Assembly (NCBI GenBank): GCA_048499805.1
Contig: JASNZF010000001.1
Coordinates: 186,001-250,000, forward strand
Direction: 5' to 3'
DNA: 64,000 bases
Source of the DNA: JAWXBA01 sp048499805
GTDB lineage: Bacteria > Gemmatimonadota > Gemmatimonadetes > Gemmatimonadales > GWC2-71-9
The notes under the pieces were generated by a model. That model saw only the letters and a program-made list of their open reading frames with translations. It was not told the DNA's origin and made no database searches. Positions 35,554 to 46,010 of the stretch are shown here, piece by piece; positions within the stretch are counted from its first letter, which is position 1, and each line of letters starts with the position of its first letter. Made by a program: the position numbers and the translations under genes.

Positions 35554-35676
35554 GCCGGAAGCTAGGGGACCGGCCGGTAGCGCGGCAAGTTGACTTGGCT
35601 GCCCGTCCCCCGGCAATATCCGACGCTGCTCCCCGGTGCCCCTGTCGTTCGCACCCGTCCCGTCCGGAGGTCTCCC

Positions 35677-36720
35677 GTGTCCGATTCCGTCAGCCGCCGC
35701 ACCTTCCTCGGCGGCGCCACCGTGGCGGCCGTCGCCGCAGCCCGGGGTGCGCAAGCCACCCCGGCTCCCGAGGCGCCGTGGGTCCGGCGCGGCAAGGCGG
35801 CCCCGTTTGCCGCAGTAGCCAGCTCCAATGGCATCCGCGGGATTGCCCTGGCGGTCGAGCAGATGCGGAGCGGGGTGGATACCCTTGACGCCGCGGTGGA
35901 AGGGGTCAAGATCCAGGAACTCGATCCCAATGACAACTCCGTGGGTTACGGCGGGCTGCCGAACGCCGATGGCGTGGTGCAGCTCGACGCCTCCTGTATG
36001 CACGGGCCGAGCAAGCGGGCCGGCGCGGTGGCGGCGCTCGAGGGGATCAAGACGCCGTCGGAGGTGGCCCGCCTGGTGCTCAAGTACACCAACCACATCC
36101 TGCTGGTGGGCGAGGGCGCCAAGCGGTTCGCGCTGAGCTACGGCTTCAAGGAGGAGGACCTCCTGACCGACGCCTCGCGGCAGGCATGGCTGCGCTGGCG
36201 GGCCAACCGGGGGGCGAACGATGACTGGGTGGATGTGCCGCCGCGCACCGATGTCTGGATGAAGCGGCCCACCGGCACCATCAACATGAATGTCATCAAT
36301 GATCGGGGCGACATCTCCTCGATCACCACCACCAGCGGGCTGGCGTGGAAGATCCCGGGGCGGGCCGGCGACTCGCCGATCGTCGGGGCCGGGCAGTACA
36401 CCGACAACGAGATCGGGGCCGCCGGATCCACCGGTCTGGGCGAGGCCAACATCATGGCGTGCGGCGGGTTCCTGGTGGTGGAGCACATGCGGCAGGGGAT
36501 GAGCCCGACCGATGCCTGCCTGGCCACCCTGCGCCGGGTGGTGGCGCTGACGCCGCCCCGGCTGCTCAATCCCCAGGGCCGGCCCACCTACGGGCTCAAC
36601 TTCTACGCCATCAACAAGCGTGGCGAAACCGGCAGCGCCTCCTTCACGCCGTCCAACTATGCCCGCCACGACGGGGTCGAGGCGCGCGTGGTCGATTCGG
36701 CTTACCTCTACTCCGAGTGA
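35677..36720 (+). CDS. Tat-exported N4-(beta-N-acetylglucosaminyl)-L-asparaginase
   Basis: 347 residues from GTG 35677 with GGAGG upstream. A twin-arginine signal 'SRRTFLGGATVAAVAAARG' shows folded export. It is an Ntn-hydrolase of the glycosylasparaginase / isoaspartyl peptidase superfamily. 'GGLPNADGVVQLDAS' leads the alpha subunit, and the autoprocessing site is expected before the Thr of 'PTGTINMNVINDRGD', which becomes the N-terminal nucleophile. It cleaves the GlcNAc-Asn link of glycoprotein remnants, or related amides. It is followed by an outer-membrane barrel gene 2 bases on. Confidence 0.88.
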   Translation: MSDSVSRRTFLGGATVAAVAAARGAQATPAPEAPWVRRGKAAPFAAVASSNGIRGIALAVEQMRSGVDTLDAAVEGVKIQELDPNDNSVGYGGLPNADGVVQLDASCMHGPSKRAGAVAALEGIKTPSEVARLVLKYTNHILLVGEGAKRFALSYGFKEEDLLTDASRQAWLRWRANRGANDDWVDVPPRTDVWMKRPTGTINMNVINDRGDISSITTTSGLAWKIPGRAGDSPIVGAGQYTDNEIGAAGSTGLGEANIMACGGFLVVEHMRQGMSPTDACLATLRRVVALTPPRLLNPQGRPTYGLNFYAINKRGETGSASFTPSNYARHDGVEARVVDSAYLYSE

Positions 36721-36722
36721 CG

Positions 36723-37886
36723 ATGCGACGAGGGTTGCTGGCCGGGATTGCGGCCGTGATGCTGGGGGCGGGCGCCCTCCAGGCCCAGGTCGAGGTGGCG
36801 TTCGAGCCCCAGGAGATGATCCCGGGACCGTGGAAGTTCGACAACTTCCCCTACTTCACCGTGACCCCGAACGACGGCTTCATGCTGATCGGCAGGGCGC
36901 AGTATGGCCAGGCGGCCGACTTCCTGGACCGGGTCAGCATGGCGCGCCGGTTCGCCATTGAGGGTGGTGCGAGTCCGAGCGGGTCGCGGTTCGTCGCGCT
37001 GATGGTGGACATGCCGCGGCTGGCCAAGGGGTGGCGGGTGGCGGCGGATATTCGGCTGGAGCGCAACAATCGGTTCGGGGCGTTGGGCCGGGTTCCGGGT
37101 TCGGGTGAGCTGGACCTTGCCCCGGAGGCACCGTATCATCGCGCGCGCCGTGTCCAGGCTTCGGCCCGGTTGGAGGTGACCCGGGTCCTTGTCGGGCCGC
37201 TGTCCGTGGCGCTTTCCGGATCCACCAGTACCACCGAATGGACACGCCTGCCTGACGGGACCATCGCCGGCTTAAGCTCAGGCCCCGGGGCCAGTGGCAT
37301 GCTCGACGAATCCGACGCAGTCGCACGCATTGGCCTGGTCCTCGATCTCCGCGACCGCGAGTTCGAGCCGCAGAAGGGAGTCCTGCTGGAAGGCGGTGTG
37401 TACGCCGGTTCCTTCGGCGACGGCTACCACGGCGGGTACGCGATCGGCAGCGGGTTCATCAACCCGCGCTTCGGGACAGTGGTTGCCCTCCGGGCTGGCG
37501 GGCGGAGCGTGAGTGCGGAATCACCGCTCGACGCACGCTATACCATTCCCGCCTGGGAGAATCCGTTGATCGCGCTGGGCGGGCCCGAGACCCACCGCGC
37601 GCTGGACATCGGTCGGTATGCGGGGCAGGGGGTCCTGTTCGGATCAGTGGAACTGCGCCAGGTGATGATCGACGGCGGTGACATGCTGGGCATCTACGGC
37701 CTGGCGTTCCTCGATGCGGGGCGTTCGTTTGAACGCGAGGAGTTCCGGATCACTACTGAGGATTTGAAGGTGGGCGGCGGGATCGGTGTGGCAATCCGGA
37801 TCCTGCGGGCCAACGTGTTCAACATCACGGCGGCGCGCGGGCCTGATGGGACGAAGGTGATGGTGGGGAGTGGGTGGATGTTCTGA
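36723..37886 (+). CDS. Outer-membrane beta-barrel protein (surface-antigen D15-like)
   Basis: 387 residues with a signal peptide (residues 1-~21, 'AAVMLGAGALQAQ'). The mature part has repeated amphipathic strands, Gly and aromatic residues and a C-terminal Phe ('VGSGWMF'), as in barrels inserted by the BAM machinery. Short segments ('LVLDLRDREFEPQKGVLLEGG' in two parts) resemble the bacterial surface antigen family. It is almost certainly co-transcribed with the Tat-exported asparaginase. Function is unknown. Confidence 0.75.
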   Translation: MRRGLLAGIAAVMLGAGALQAQVEVAFEPQEMIPGPWKFDNFPYFTVTPNDGFMLIGRAQYGQAADFLDRVSMARRFAIEGGASPSGSRFVALMVDMPRLAKGWRVAADIRLERNNRFGALGRVPGSGELDLAPEAPYHRARRVQASARLEVTRVLVGPLSVALSGSTSTTEWTRLPDGTIAGLSSGPGASGMLDESDAVARIGLVLDLRDREFEPQKGVLLEGGVYAGSFGDGYHGGYAIGSGFINPRFGTVVALRAGGRSVSAESPLDARYTIPAWENPLIALGGPETHRALDIGRYAGQGVLFGSVELRQVMIDGGDMLGIYGLAFLDAGRSFEREEFRITTEDLKVGGGIGVAIRILRANVFNITAARGPDGTKVMVGSGWMF

Positions 37887-38268
37887 ACTGCAGGGAATGG
37901 GGGCTAGGGGCTAGGGGCTAGGGGTTAGGGGGGTCGGGTGTCGGGTGTCGGGTGTGGGGTGTGACTGCGCAAGGTGTCATCCCGAGCCGAAGGTGAGGGA
38001 TCTTCTCCTCGGGAAGCCGAAGCCTGCGTCCGGTGCAGGGGCCCAGCCGTACGCCGGCAAGATCCCTCGCTTCGCTCGGGATGACATTCCCTGGGCATGT
38101 CGAGGTCATACATTGGCCTGCCCCCCTGCCCCCCTGCCCCCCTGCCCCCCTGCCCCTCTGCCCCTCTGCCCCTCTGCCCCTCTGCCCCTCTGCCCCGCTG
38201 CCCCGCTGCCCCGCCTGCCTCACGCTGGCTTCAGGGAACTTTCACACCCCCCGTGGCATTCTAGGGGC
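37887..38268. repeat. 382-base gene-free gap with three repeat elements
   Basis: 37897-37960 is a GGGGCTA/GGGTTAG heptamer tract running into GTCGGGT units. 37976-38085 is a ~110-base inverted-repeat element (separate entry). 38114-38212 is a long octamer array: four GCCCCCCT, five or six GCCCCTCT, then GCCCCGCT units, of opposite sense to the first tract. No coding sequence is supported. The thioredoxin-like gene begins right after. Confidence 0.85.
37976..38085. repeat. Dispersed inverted-repeat element with GTCATCCCGAGC ends
   Basis: The left end GTCATCCCGAGCCGAAGG and the right end, read as its complement GTCATCCCGAGCGAAGCG, are near-identical for ~27 bases. Both continue into AGGGATCTT. 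Its reading frames encode peptide stretches such as 'HPERSEGS' and 'PSARDD', which I know as recurrent spurious translations in many bacterial genomes. It is therefore probably a copy of a widespread palindromic interspersed repeat rather than a gene. Confidence 0.75.
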
Positions 38269-38799
38269 ATGACAACCGCACTCGCCCCACTCGATTTCTG
38301 CACCCTCTGGGACACGGCCCTCCCCTTTGACCAGTTCGTGGATGAAGCCACCACCGCGCAGGAGCTCTGGCGCGGGGTCTACCGCCAGGCCCGGGTGCCC
38401 GACTGGGCGCTGCGGGAAGCGGCGGCGCTGGCGCCGCTGCAGCTGCTGGTGATCGCCGAGGACTGGTGCAACGATGCGGTCAGCACGATTCCGATCCTCG
38501 CGCGGTTGGCCGAATCTGTTCCGGGGGTGGAGCTGCGAATGCTGCGGCGCGATGAGAATCCCGAGGTGATGGACCAGTATCTCTCTGACGGCGCTCGCGC
38601 CATCCCGATCGTGATCGCACTTGATGCCGCCTGCGAGGAACGGGGCCATTGGGGCTCGCGGCCCACGGACCTCCAGGCATGGGTCCTGGCCCATCGCGCG
38701 CTGCCGAAGCCGGACCTCAATCGCGAGGTCCGGCGGTGGTATGCCCGCGACCGTGGCCAATCGACGCTCCGCGAGGTCCTGGCAATCGCCGTCCCGTAG
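38269..38799 (+). CDS. Thioredoxin-family protein with a single active-site Cys
   Basis: 176 residues. 'LQLLVIAEDWCNDAVSTIPI' resembles the thioredoxin active-site helix, but the second Cys of CxxC is replaced (WCNDA). 'RAIPIVIALD' supplies the cis-Pro-like loop. This matches stand-alone thioredoxin-like proteins in which only one redox Cys remains. A classical dithiol mechanism is therefore unlikely; glutathione- or thiol-relay-like or structural roles are possible. It is cytoplasmic (no signal peptide). Confidence 0.75.
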   Translation: MTTALAPLDFCTLWDTALPFDQFVDEATTAQELWRGVYRQARVPDWALREAAALAPLQLLVIAEDWCNDAVSTIPILARLAESVPGVELRMLRRDENPEVMDQYLSDGARAIPIVIALDAACEERGHWGSRPTDLQAWVLAHRALPKPDLNREVRRWYARDRGQSTLREVLAIAVP

Positions 38800-38870
38800 C
38801 TCGCACCTCTGGTCAGGAAGGCACGACCCGAGTACGATGGAGACAGGTTCCTGTCCCCACTATCGCGACG

Positions 38871-39125
38871 ATGCCGACCATGACCATCCGCCAGGCCAGA
38901 CTCCGTCCCGAATTCGCCTCCGACTATCCCGGTATTCCCGCCGGGACCTGGATGCCCGCCGCCGACATGGGCTTCGCCCTGTTGCGGGCCCACCTGGTGA
39001 GCCCCACGCCGCCCAAGCTCGGGGGCCGCCTGATGGACGAGGCCAAGTTCGAGTTCCAGGGTGGCCGGCCGCGCGAACCCGATGCCCCTCCCCGGACCCG
39101 GCAGGGCGAATCGGGCGCTGCCTGA
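38871..39125 (+). CDS. Small conserved-looking protein of unknown function
   Basis: 84 residues. The core 'ARLRPEFASDYPGIPAGTWM' continuing to 'PAADMGFALLRAHLV' and 'FEFQGGRPREPDAPPRTR' reads like a real folded small protein with a charged tail. I recall similar short proteins in related genomes but cannot name a family. It is followed by the histidine kinase gene 82 bases downstream. Confidence 0.5.
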   Translation: MPTMTIRQARLRPEFASDYPGIPAGTWMPAADMGFALLRAHLVSPTPPKLGGRLMDEAKFEFQGGRPREPDAPPRTRQGESGAA

Positions 39126-39206
39126 CGTCTCATCCCGGCCGACTGCGCGCCGCCGTAGCTCCCCCGACCCCCGGCTCCCCACCCTGGACCCTGGCCATCC
39201 CGATGC

Positions 39207-41576
<2,370 letters not shown>

Positions 41577-42473
41577 TGAAGAAGCCGGTCGCGATGAGCA
41601 GCAGCGACAGCACCCCCGTCACCATCAGCGCGAGGTCGCGGGCTCTGGGGCTTCCGGTCAGCAGGGCGACCGGCCAGAGGGTGTGGCTGCGGCCGATCAG
41701 CTCGTTCAGGCGCATGCTGGTGGTCCGGGCTCGCATCGCCCCGTCCATCGTCCCCACGGCGTAGATCACCGAGGGCTGCTCGGGCTGGCTGAACACCCAC
41801 GCTGGCAGTCCCACCTCTCCCCAGTAGCTCCAGGAAGCCTGTTCCTCCAGTGAGCGCTCCAGCGTGGCGCCGCTCAGGCCGAACCGGGCCCGCACCATCG
41901 CCTCCGCCTCCTCGGCGGTGAGTGCCGCCGCCGGGTTGCCGGAGGTGGCGTCGATCCGGATCGGCCCGCGGTTGGTCTCGAGGGTGTAGGCGAGCCGCGG
42001 TCCGAGCGGGGCCAGGACGATGCGCTGGACCCGGAGGGATTCCCCGGCATTCGCCTCGGCGCGTGCCACCGCCTCGGCGGGGGAGATGGTCGCCGCGGCC
42101 GGGTCCACGGTCGGAGCGGGCTGGACCACCGGCGGGACGCTGGGCCAGGGCAGGTGCTTCGGTAGCAGCATCAGCACGCCGGTGAGCGTGAAGATGGCCA
42201 GGAAGAGGCCGCCCACGATGGCCAACCAGTGGTGCCAGAGGCGATAGGTGCGTTGGTTCATCTCCCGCTTCCTCGAGTACGTGGACGCGATGCTGCCGGG
42301 ACACGGCGGTATAGTAACCACATGGCACGGGCCACCGGGGGGGCGCTGCCCCGTACTCGTCCCCTCGCTCCGGCTCCAGAACCAGGCCGAGCATTACCAC
42401 TTCGGGCGAGGGATTAGATTCCGATCTCCAGCCCGATCGCACCGCCGGCCCCCATCAGATCCTCGGAGGATTC

Positions 42474-42929
42474 GTGATCGCCCTACGAGTCAATGGCAGA
42501 CGCCTCGACATCGCCGCCGCTCCGGAGACGCCGCTCCTCTGGGTGCTCCGTGAGGAGTTGTCCCTGACCGGCACCAAGTTCGGCTGTGGCGAGGGGCTGT
42601 GCGGGGCCTGCACGGTGCACCTCGATGGTGCCCCTGCCCGGTCCTGCCAGATCCCCGTCTCCGCGGCCGAGGGGAAGGCGGTCACCACCATCGAGGGATT
42701 GTCGCGCGACGGCGATCACCCGGTGCAGCGCGCCTGGATCGAGGAGCAGGTTCCCCAGTGCGGCTACTGCCAGTCGGGGCAGTTGATGGCGGCGGCTGCC
42801 CTGCTGGCGGGCACCCCCAATCCCACCGATGCCGACATCGACAGCGCCATGGCGGGGAACATCTGCCGGTGCGGGACCTACCAGCGCATTCGCAAGGCCA
42901 TCCATCGTGCGGCGGGAGGTGCCTCGTGA
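42474..42929 (+). CDS. Molybdenum hydroxylase small [2Fe-2S] subunit
   Basis: 151 residues from GTG 42474 with GGAGG upstream. The plant-ferredoxin-type cluster is bound by 'GTKFGCGEGLCGACTVHLDG' plus a later Cys. The second, helical cluster is bound by 'QCGYCQSGQLMAA' and 'GNICRCGTYQRI'. This is the electron-transfer subunit of the xanthine dehydrogenase / isoquinoline 1-oxidoreductase family. It overlaps the large-subunit gene by GTGA. No FAD subunit gene is present, so electrons probably pass to a cytochrome or other carrier, as in two-subunit IorAB-type enzymes. Confidence 0.93.
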   Translation: MIALRVNGRRLDIAAAPETPLLWVLREELSLTGTKFGCGEGLCGACTVHLDGAPARSCQIPVSAAEGKAVTTIEGLSRDGDHPVQRAWIEEQVPQCGYCQSGQLMAAAALLAGTPNPTDADIDSAMAGNICRCGTYQRIRKAIHRAAGGAS

Positions 42930-45061
42930 CCTCACGGCGGGAGTTCCTGCGCACCGGCGCCGCCGTCGGCGCCGGCCTGGCCATCGCCATCTACCTACCC
43001 GGCTGCGCCCGCCCGGGTCAGCCAGCGATGGCCGCGACGCCGTTCGAGCCCAATGCGTGGCTGCGGATCGGCACCGACGGGACCATCCACGTCATCGTGG
43101 ACAAGTCCGAGATGGGACAGGGCGTGCTCACCTCGTTGCCGCAGATGCTGGTGGAGGAACTCGACGGGGACTGGTCGAAGGTCGTGATCGAGTCCGCCCC
43201 GGCGGGACCGGCCTACATCAACCCGGCATTCGGCCTCCAGGGCACCGGGGGCAGCTCCAGCGTGAACAGCTCGATGCAGCCGCTCCGGGAGGCCGGCGCC
43301 AAGGCGCGCGCCGTCCTGGTCGCGGCCGCCGCTGCCGAGTGGGGCATCGATCCCGCCGGGTGCCGCACCGAGAACGGGTACGTGCTCGAGCTGAACGGGC
43401 GCCGGCGACTCGGCTATGGCGAACTGGCCGAGGCCGCCGCCCTGCTGCCCCTGCCCGAAACGGTGGCGCTCAAGGACCCGAAGGATTTCGTCCTGATCGG
43501 CAAGCCGATCAAGCGCCTCGACCTGGCCGACAAGGTGACCGGGCGTGCCGGGTTCGGGATCGACGCCCAGGCCCCGGGGATGCTGGTGGCGGTCGTGGCC
43601 CGCCCGCCGGCGTTCGGCGGCAGCGTGGCCAGCTTTGACGAGGCCGCCGCACTGGCGGTGCCGGGGGTGCGGCACGTGGTGCAGATCGAGTCCGGGGTCG
43701 CCGTGGTGGCGGATGGGTACTGGCAGGCGAAGACGGGGCGCGACGCGCTCCGCGCCACTTGGGAAGCGGGGGCCATGGGCGGCACGAGCAGTGCCGACAT
43801 CAGCGCCCAGTTCCGGGCGGCGGCGAGCAAGGCCGGGGTCGTCGCGCGCAACGAGGGCGATGCGGCGACCGCCATCCGCCGCGCCCCGACGCGGGTGGAG
43901 GCGGAGTATGAGGTACCGTTCCTGGCCCATGCCACGATGGAGCCGATGAACTGCTCGGCGCACGTCGAGGCCGACAAGTGCACCATCTGGGCGCCGACCC
44001 AGTTCCAATCGGGTGGCGGCCTCGGGGCGCGCGGGATCGGGGCGATGATCACCGGGCTCCCCGAGGAGGCGGTGACGGTCCATACCACGCTCCTGGGCGG
44101 CGGGTTCGGCCGGCGATTCGAGCTGGACTTCATTGCCGAGGCGGTCCAGGTGTCCAAGGCGATCGGAGGCCCCGTCAAGGTCGTCTGGAGCCGCGAGGAC
44201 GACACCCGGCACGACTTCTACCGCCCGGCGACGTTCAACCGGTTGGCGGCGGGGGTGGACGGATCCGGCCAGGTGACGGGGTGGTCGCACCGGGTCGTGG
44301 GCCAGGCCCTGATGGAACGGTTCTCGGCCGTCTTCGGTCCGCTCCCCGGCGGGCTCGACGCGAGCATGGTCGAAGGGGCCGCGAATGCGCCGTACGCCAT
44401 TCCGAACTTCCGGTGCGAGTGGGTCCGCTCCGACACCGGAGTCCCGGTCGGGTTCTGGCGGTCGGTCGGGAGCTCCCAGAATGGGTTCATTGTCGAGGGG
44501 TTCATCGACGAGGTGGCCCACGCGGCCGGGAAGGATCCCTTCGAGTTCCGGCGGGCGCTGCTGGCGGGGCATCCGAGGCATCGGGGGGTGCTCGAGCTGG
44601 CCGCTGAAAAGGCGGGGTGGGGCACGCCGCTCCCGGCGGGGCGGGCCCGCGGGATCGCGGTGGTGGAGTCCTTCGGCAGCTTCGTGGCCGAGGTGGCAGA
44701 GGTATCGGTGGAGGGTGGCAAGGTGCGGGTGCACCGCGTCGTCTGCGCCATCGACTGCGGGATGCATGTCAACCCCGACATCATCGCCGCCCAGATGGAG
44801 AGCGCGGTCGTCTTCGGGCTGACCGCTGCCCTGTACGGGAAGATCACCATCGCCAATGGCGCGGTGACCGAGGGGAACTTCGACAGCTACCCGATGCTCC
44901 GCATCAACGAGATGCCGTCGGTCGAGGTGCACATCATGCCCAGCACCGAACCCCCCGGTGGGGTCGGGGAGCCGGGGACGCCGCCGATCGCCCCGGCGGT
45001 GGTGAATGCGCTGTTCGCGCTGACTGGACGGCGGATCCGGAGCCTGCCCATCGCGTTGTAG
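42926..45061 (+). CDS. Molybdopterin-binding large subunit, isoquinoline 1-oxidoreductase type
   Basis: 711 residues from GTG 42926. A twin-arginine signal ('SRREFLRTGAAVGAGLAIAI') followed by 'LPGCA' suggests Tat export, perhaps with a lipid anchor. The large subunit would carry the folded small subunit out with it. Molybdenum-cofactor segments are 'TLLGGGFGRRFELDFIAEAV' and 'GFWRSVGSSQNGFIVEGFID'; the catalytic Glu is in 'GVGEPGTPPIAPAVV'. It hydroxylates an aldehyde or N-heterocycle with water as oxygen source; the substrate is unknown. Confidence 0.9.
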   Translation: MTSRREFLRTGAAVGAGLAIAIYLPGCARPGQPAMAATPFEPNAWLRIGTDGTIHVIVDKSEMGQGVLTSLPQMLVEELDGDWSKVVIESAPAGPAYINPAFGLQGTGGSSSVNSSMQPLREAGAKARAVLVAAAAAEWGIDPAGCRTENGYVLELNGRRRLGYGELAEAAALLPLPETVALKDPKDFVLIGKPIKRLDLADKVTGRAGFGIDAQAPGMLVAVVARPPAFGGSVASFDEAAALAVPGVRHVVQIESGVAVVADGYWQAKTGRDALRATWEAGAMGGTSSADISAQFRAAASKAGVVARNEGDAATAIRRAPTRVEAEYEVPFLAHATMEPMNCSAHVEADKCTIWAPTQFQSGGGLGARGIGAMITGLPEEAVTVHTTLLGGGFGRRFELDFIAEAVQVSKAIGGPVKVVWSREDDTRHDFYRPATFNRLAAGVDGSGQVTGWSHRVVGQALMERFSAVFGPLPGGLDASMVEGAANAPYAIPNFRCEWVRSDTGVPVGFWRSVGSSQNGFIVEGFIDEVAHAAGKDPFEFRRALLAGHPRHRGVLELAAEKAGWGTPLPAGRARGIAVVESFGSFVAEVAEVSVEGGKVRVHRVVCAIDCGMHVNPDIIAAQMESAVVFGLTAALYGKITIANGAVTEGNFDSYPMLRINEMPSVEVHIMPSTEPPGGVGEPGTPPIAPAVVNALFALTGRRIRSLPIAL

Positions 45062-45139
45062 CGAGGCATCGCGCCGTCGACGGCCACCACCCGCATGGGC
45101 CGGGATGGGCGGCACCCGAAGTCAATGGAGGCGGGACAC

Positions 45140-45175
45140 GCAACGGGGGGCCAGCGATCGCTGGCCCCCCGTTGC
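45140..45175. terminator. Perfect 36-base palindrome, bidirectional terminator
   Basis: Two 18-base halves (left half GCAACGGGGGGCCAGCGA) are exact reverse complements with no loop. It sits between the convergent molybdenum hydroxylase and DsrE-like genes. There is no T tract on either side. Confidence 0.75.
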
Positions 45176-45197
45176 GGTGCTGCTGGAACGTGCGGCG

Positions 45198-45869
45198 TCA
45201 CCCCGCAAAGCAGTAGGAGCAGCCCTTTTCCTGGGCGCCATTGACCGCCATGACTCCCGAGGCCACGACCTGGATGCCGGGAATCAGGTTCGCGACCCAG
45301 TCGGCCTTGACCATCGTCGGGTTGGTACCCATTGCCTGTGCCACCCGGCTCGAGTAGACCGTCAGCGCCATGTCGCAGGCGGCAAAGAGCACCCCGGCCG
45401 CCATCAATCCCTCGATCCCGGTTCCTGCCAGCGGCAGGGGGAGGGGCTTGAACCAGGTGTTGCGGGTGGCCGGAGCATTGCCATCCTTGATGTTGAAGAC
45501 CTCGCCGAGCTTGTAGTTGGCCCACGCGGCATCCTTCAGGGCAAAGCCGATCGCTCCGTGGCGCAGGATCACCACGGCGCGATTCTGGGCATCGGTGGTG
45601 CCGTGGGTCGCGTTGGTCGTCGTGAGCCAGACTCGGGGCCAGATCACCGGCATGCCGTCGTTTGGCTCGGGGGCATCGAAGACCATCTTGTGCTGGCCAA
45701 CGATGCGGGCGAGCCAGGCGTCGTAGGCCGGGTCGAGCGTGGCGCGCGGCGGTGTCGGTTGGCCCTGGAGGCTCCTCGGCAGCAGGCTGCCGAGTCCGAG
45801 GGCAGCGGCGCCGGCGGCGATCCCTCCCAGGAAGCCGCGGCGGTGGGTGGATGTCTGCAGGTCGAGCAT
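45198..45869 (-). CDS. Tat-signal protein with a DsrE-like C-terminal domain
   Basis: 223 residues with GGAGG before the ATG. A twin-arginine signal 'HRRGFLGGIAAGAAALGLGS' ends near residue 37. The mature part resembles DsrE/DsrF-like folds: 'VVILRHGAIGFALKDAAW' and 'AAGVLFAACDMALTVYSSRV' (the Cys is at the position of the usual DsrE cysteine). 'IPGIQVVASGVMAVNGAQEK' is followed by a 'CSYC' near the end. It probably acts outside the cytoplasm in sulfur or redox chemistry. Adjacent to, but convergent with, the Tat-exported molybdenum enzyme. Confidence 0.7.
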   Translation of the reverse strand: MLDLQTSTHRRGFLGGIAAGAAALGLGSLLPRSLQGQPTPPRATLDPAYDAWLARIVGQHKMVFDAPEPNDGMPVIWPRVWLTTTNATHGTTDAQNRAVVILRHGAIGFALKDAAWANYKLGEVFNIKDGNAPATRNTWFKPLPLPLAGTGIEGLMAAGVLFAACDMALTVYSSRVAQAMGTNPTMVKADWVANLIPGIQVVASGVMAVNGAQEKGCSYCFAG

Positions 45870-45947
45870 TGCACATCCTCCAATGTGGTGGGTACCAGTG
45901 AAGCTAGGCCCGGGAGGGGGGAGCGCAAGGGTGGCGCGCGGGGGCGA

Positions 45948-45988
45948 TTGACATCCCCGACACGGAGCGGTACTTTATTGTGTAAAGT
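45948..45988 (+). promoter_or_regulatory. Sigma-70-like promoter with an overlapping palindromic operator
   Basis: TTGACA (45948-45953), a 17-base spacer, then TACTTT (45971-45976) as a -10 box. The palindrome ACTTTA-TTGTG-TAAAGT (45972-45988) overlaps the -10. The next gene starts at 46011. The arrangement suggests a repressor site, but the regulator is not known. Confidence 0.6.
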
Positions 45989-46010
45989 CCTCTGCCCGTC
46001 CGGGTGAGGC

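Noticed and set aside
33884..35593. 569-residue plus-strand frame over pncB and the TPR-like gene
   Set aside because: Antisense shadow without recognisable domain.
37925..38113. 62-residue minus-strand ORF with 'HPERSEGS'
   Set aside because: This is the translation of a palindromic interspersed repeat, a recurrent false ORF.
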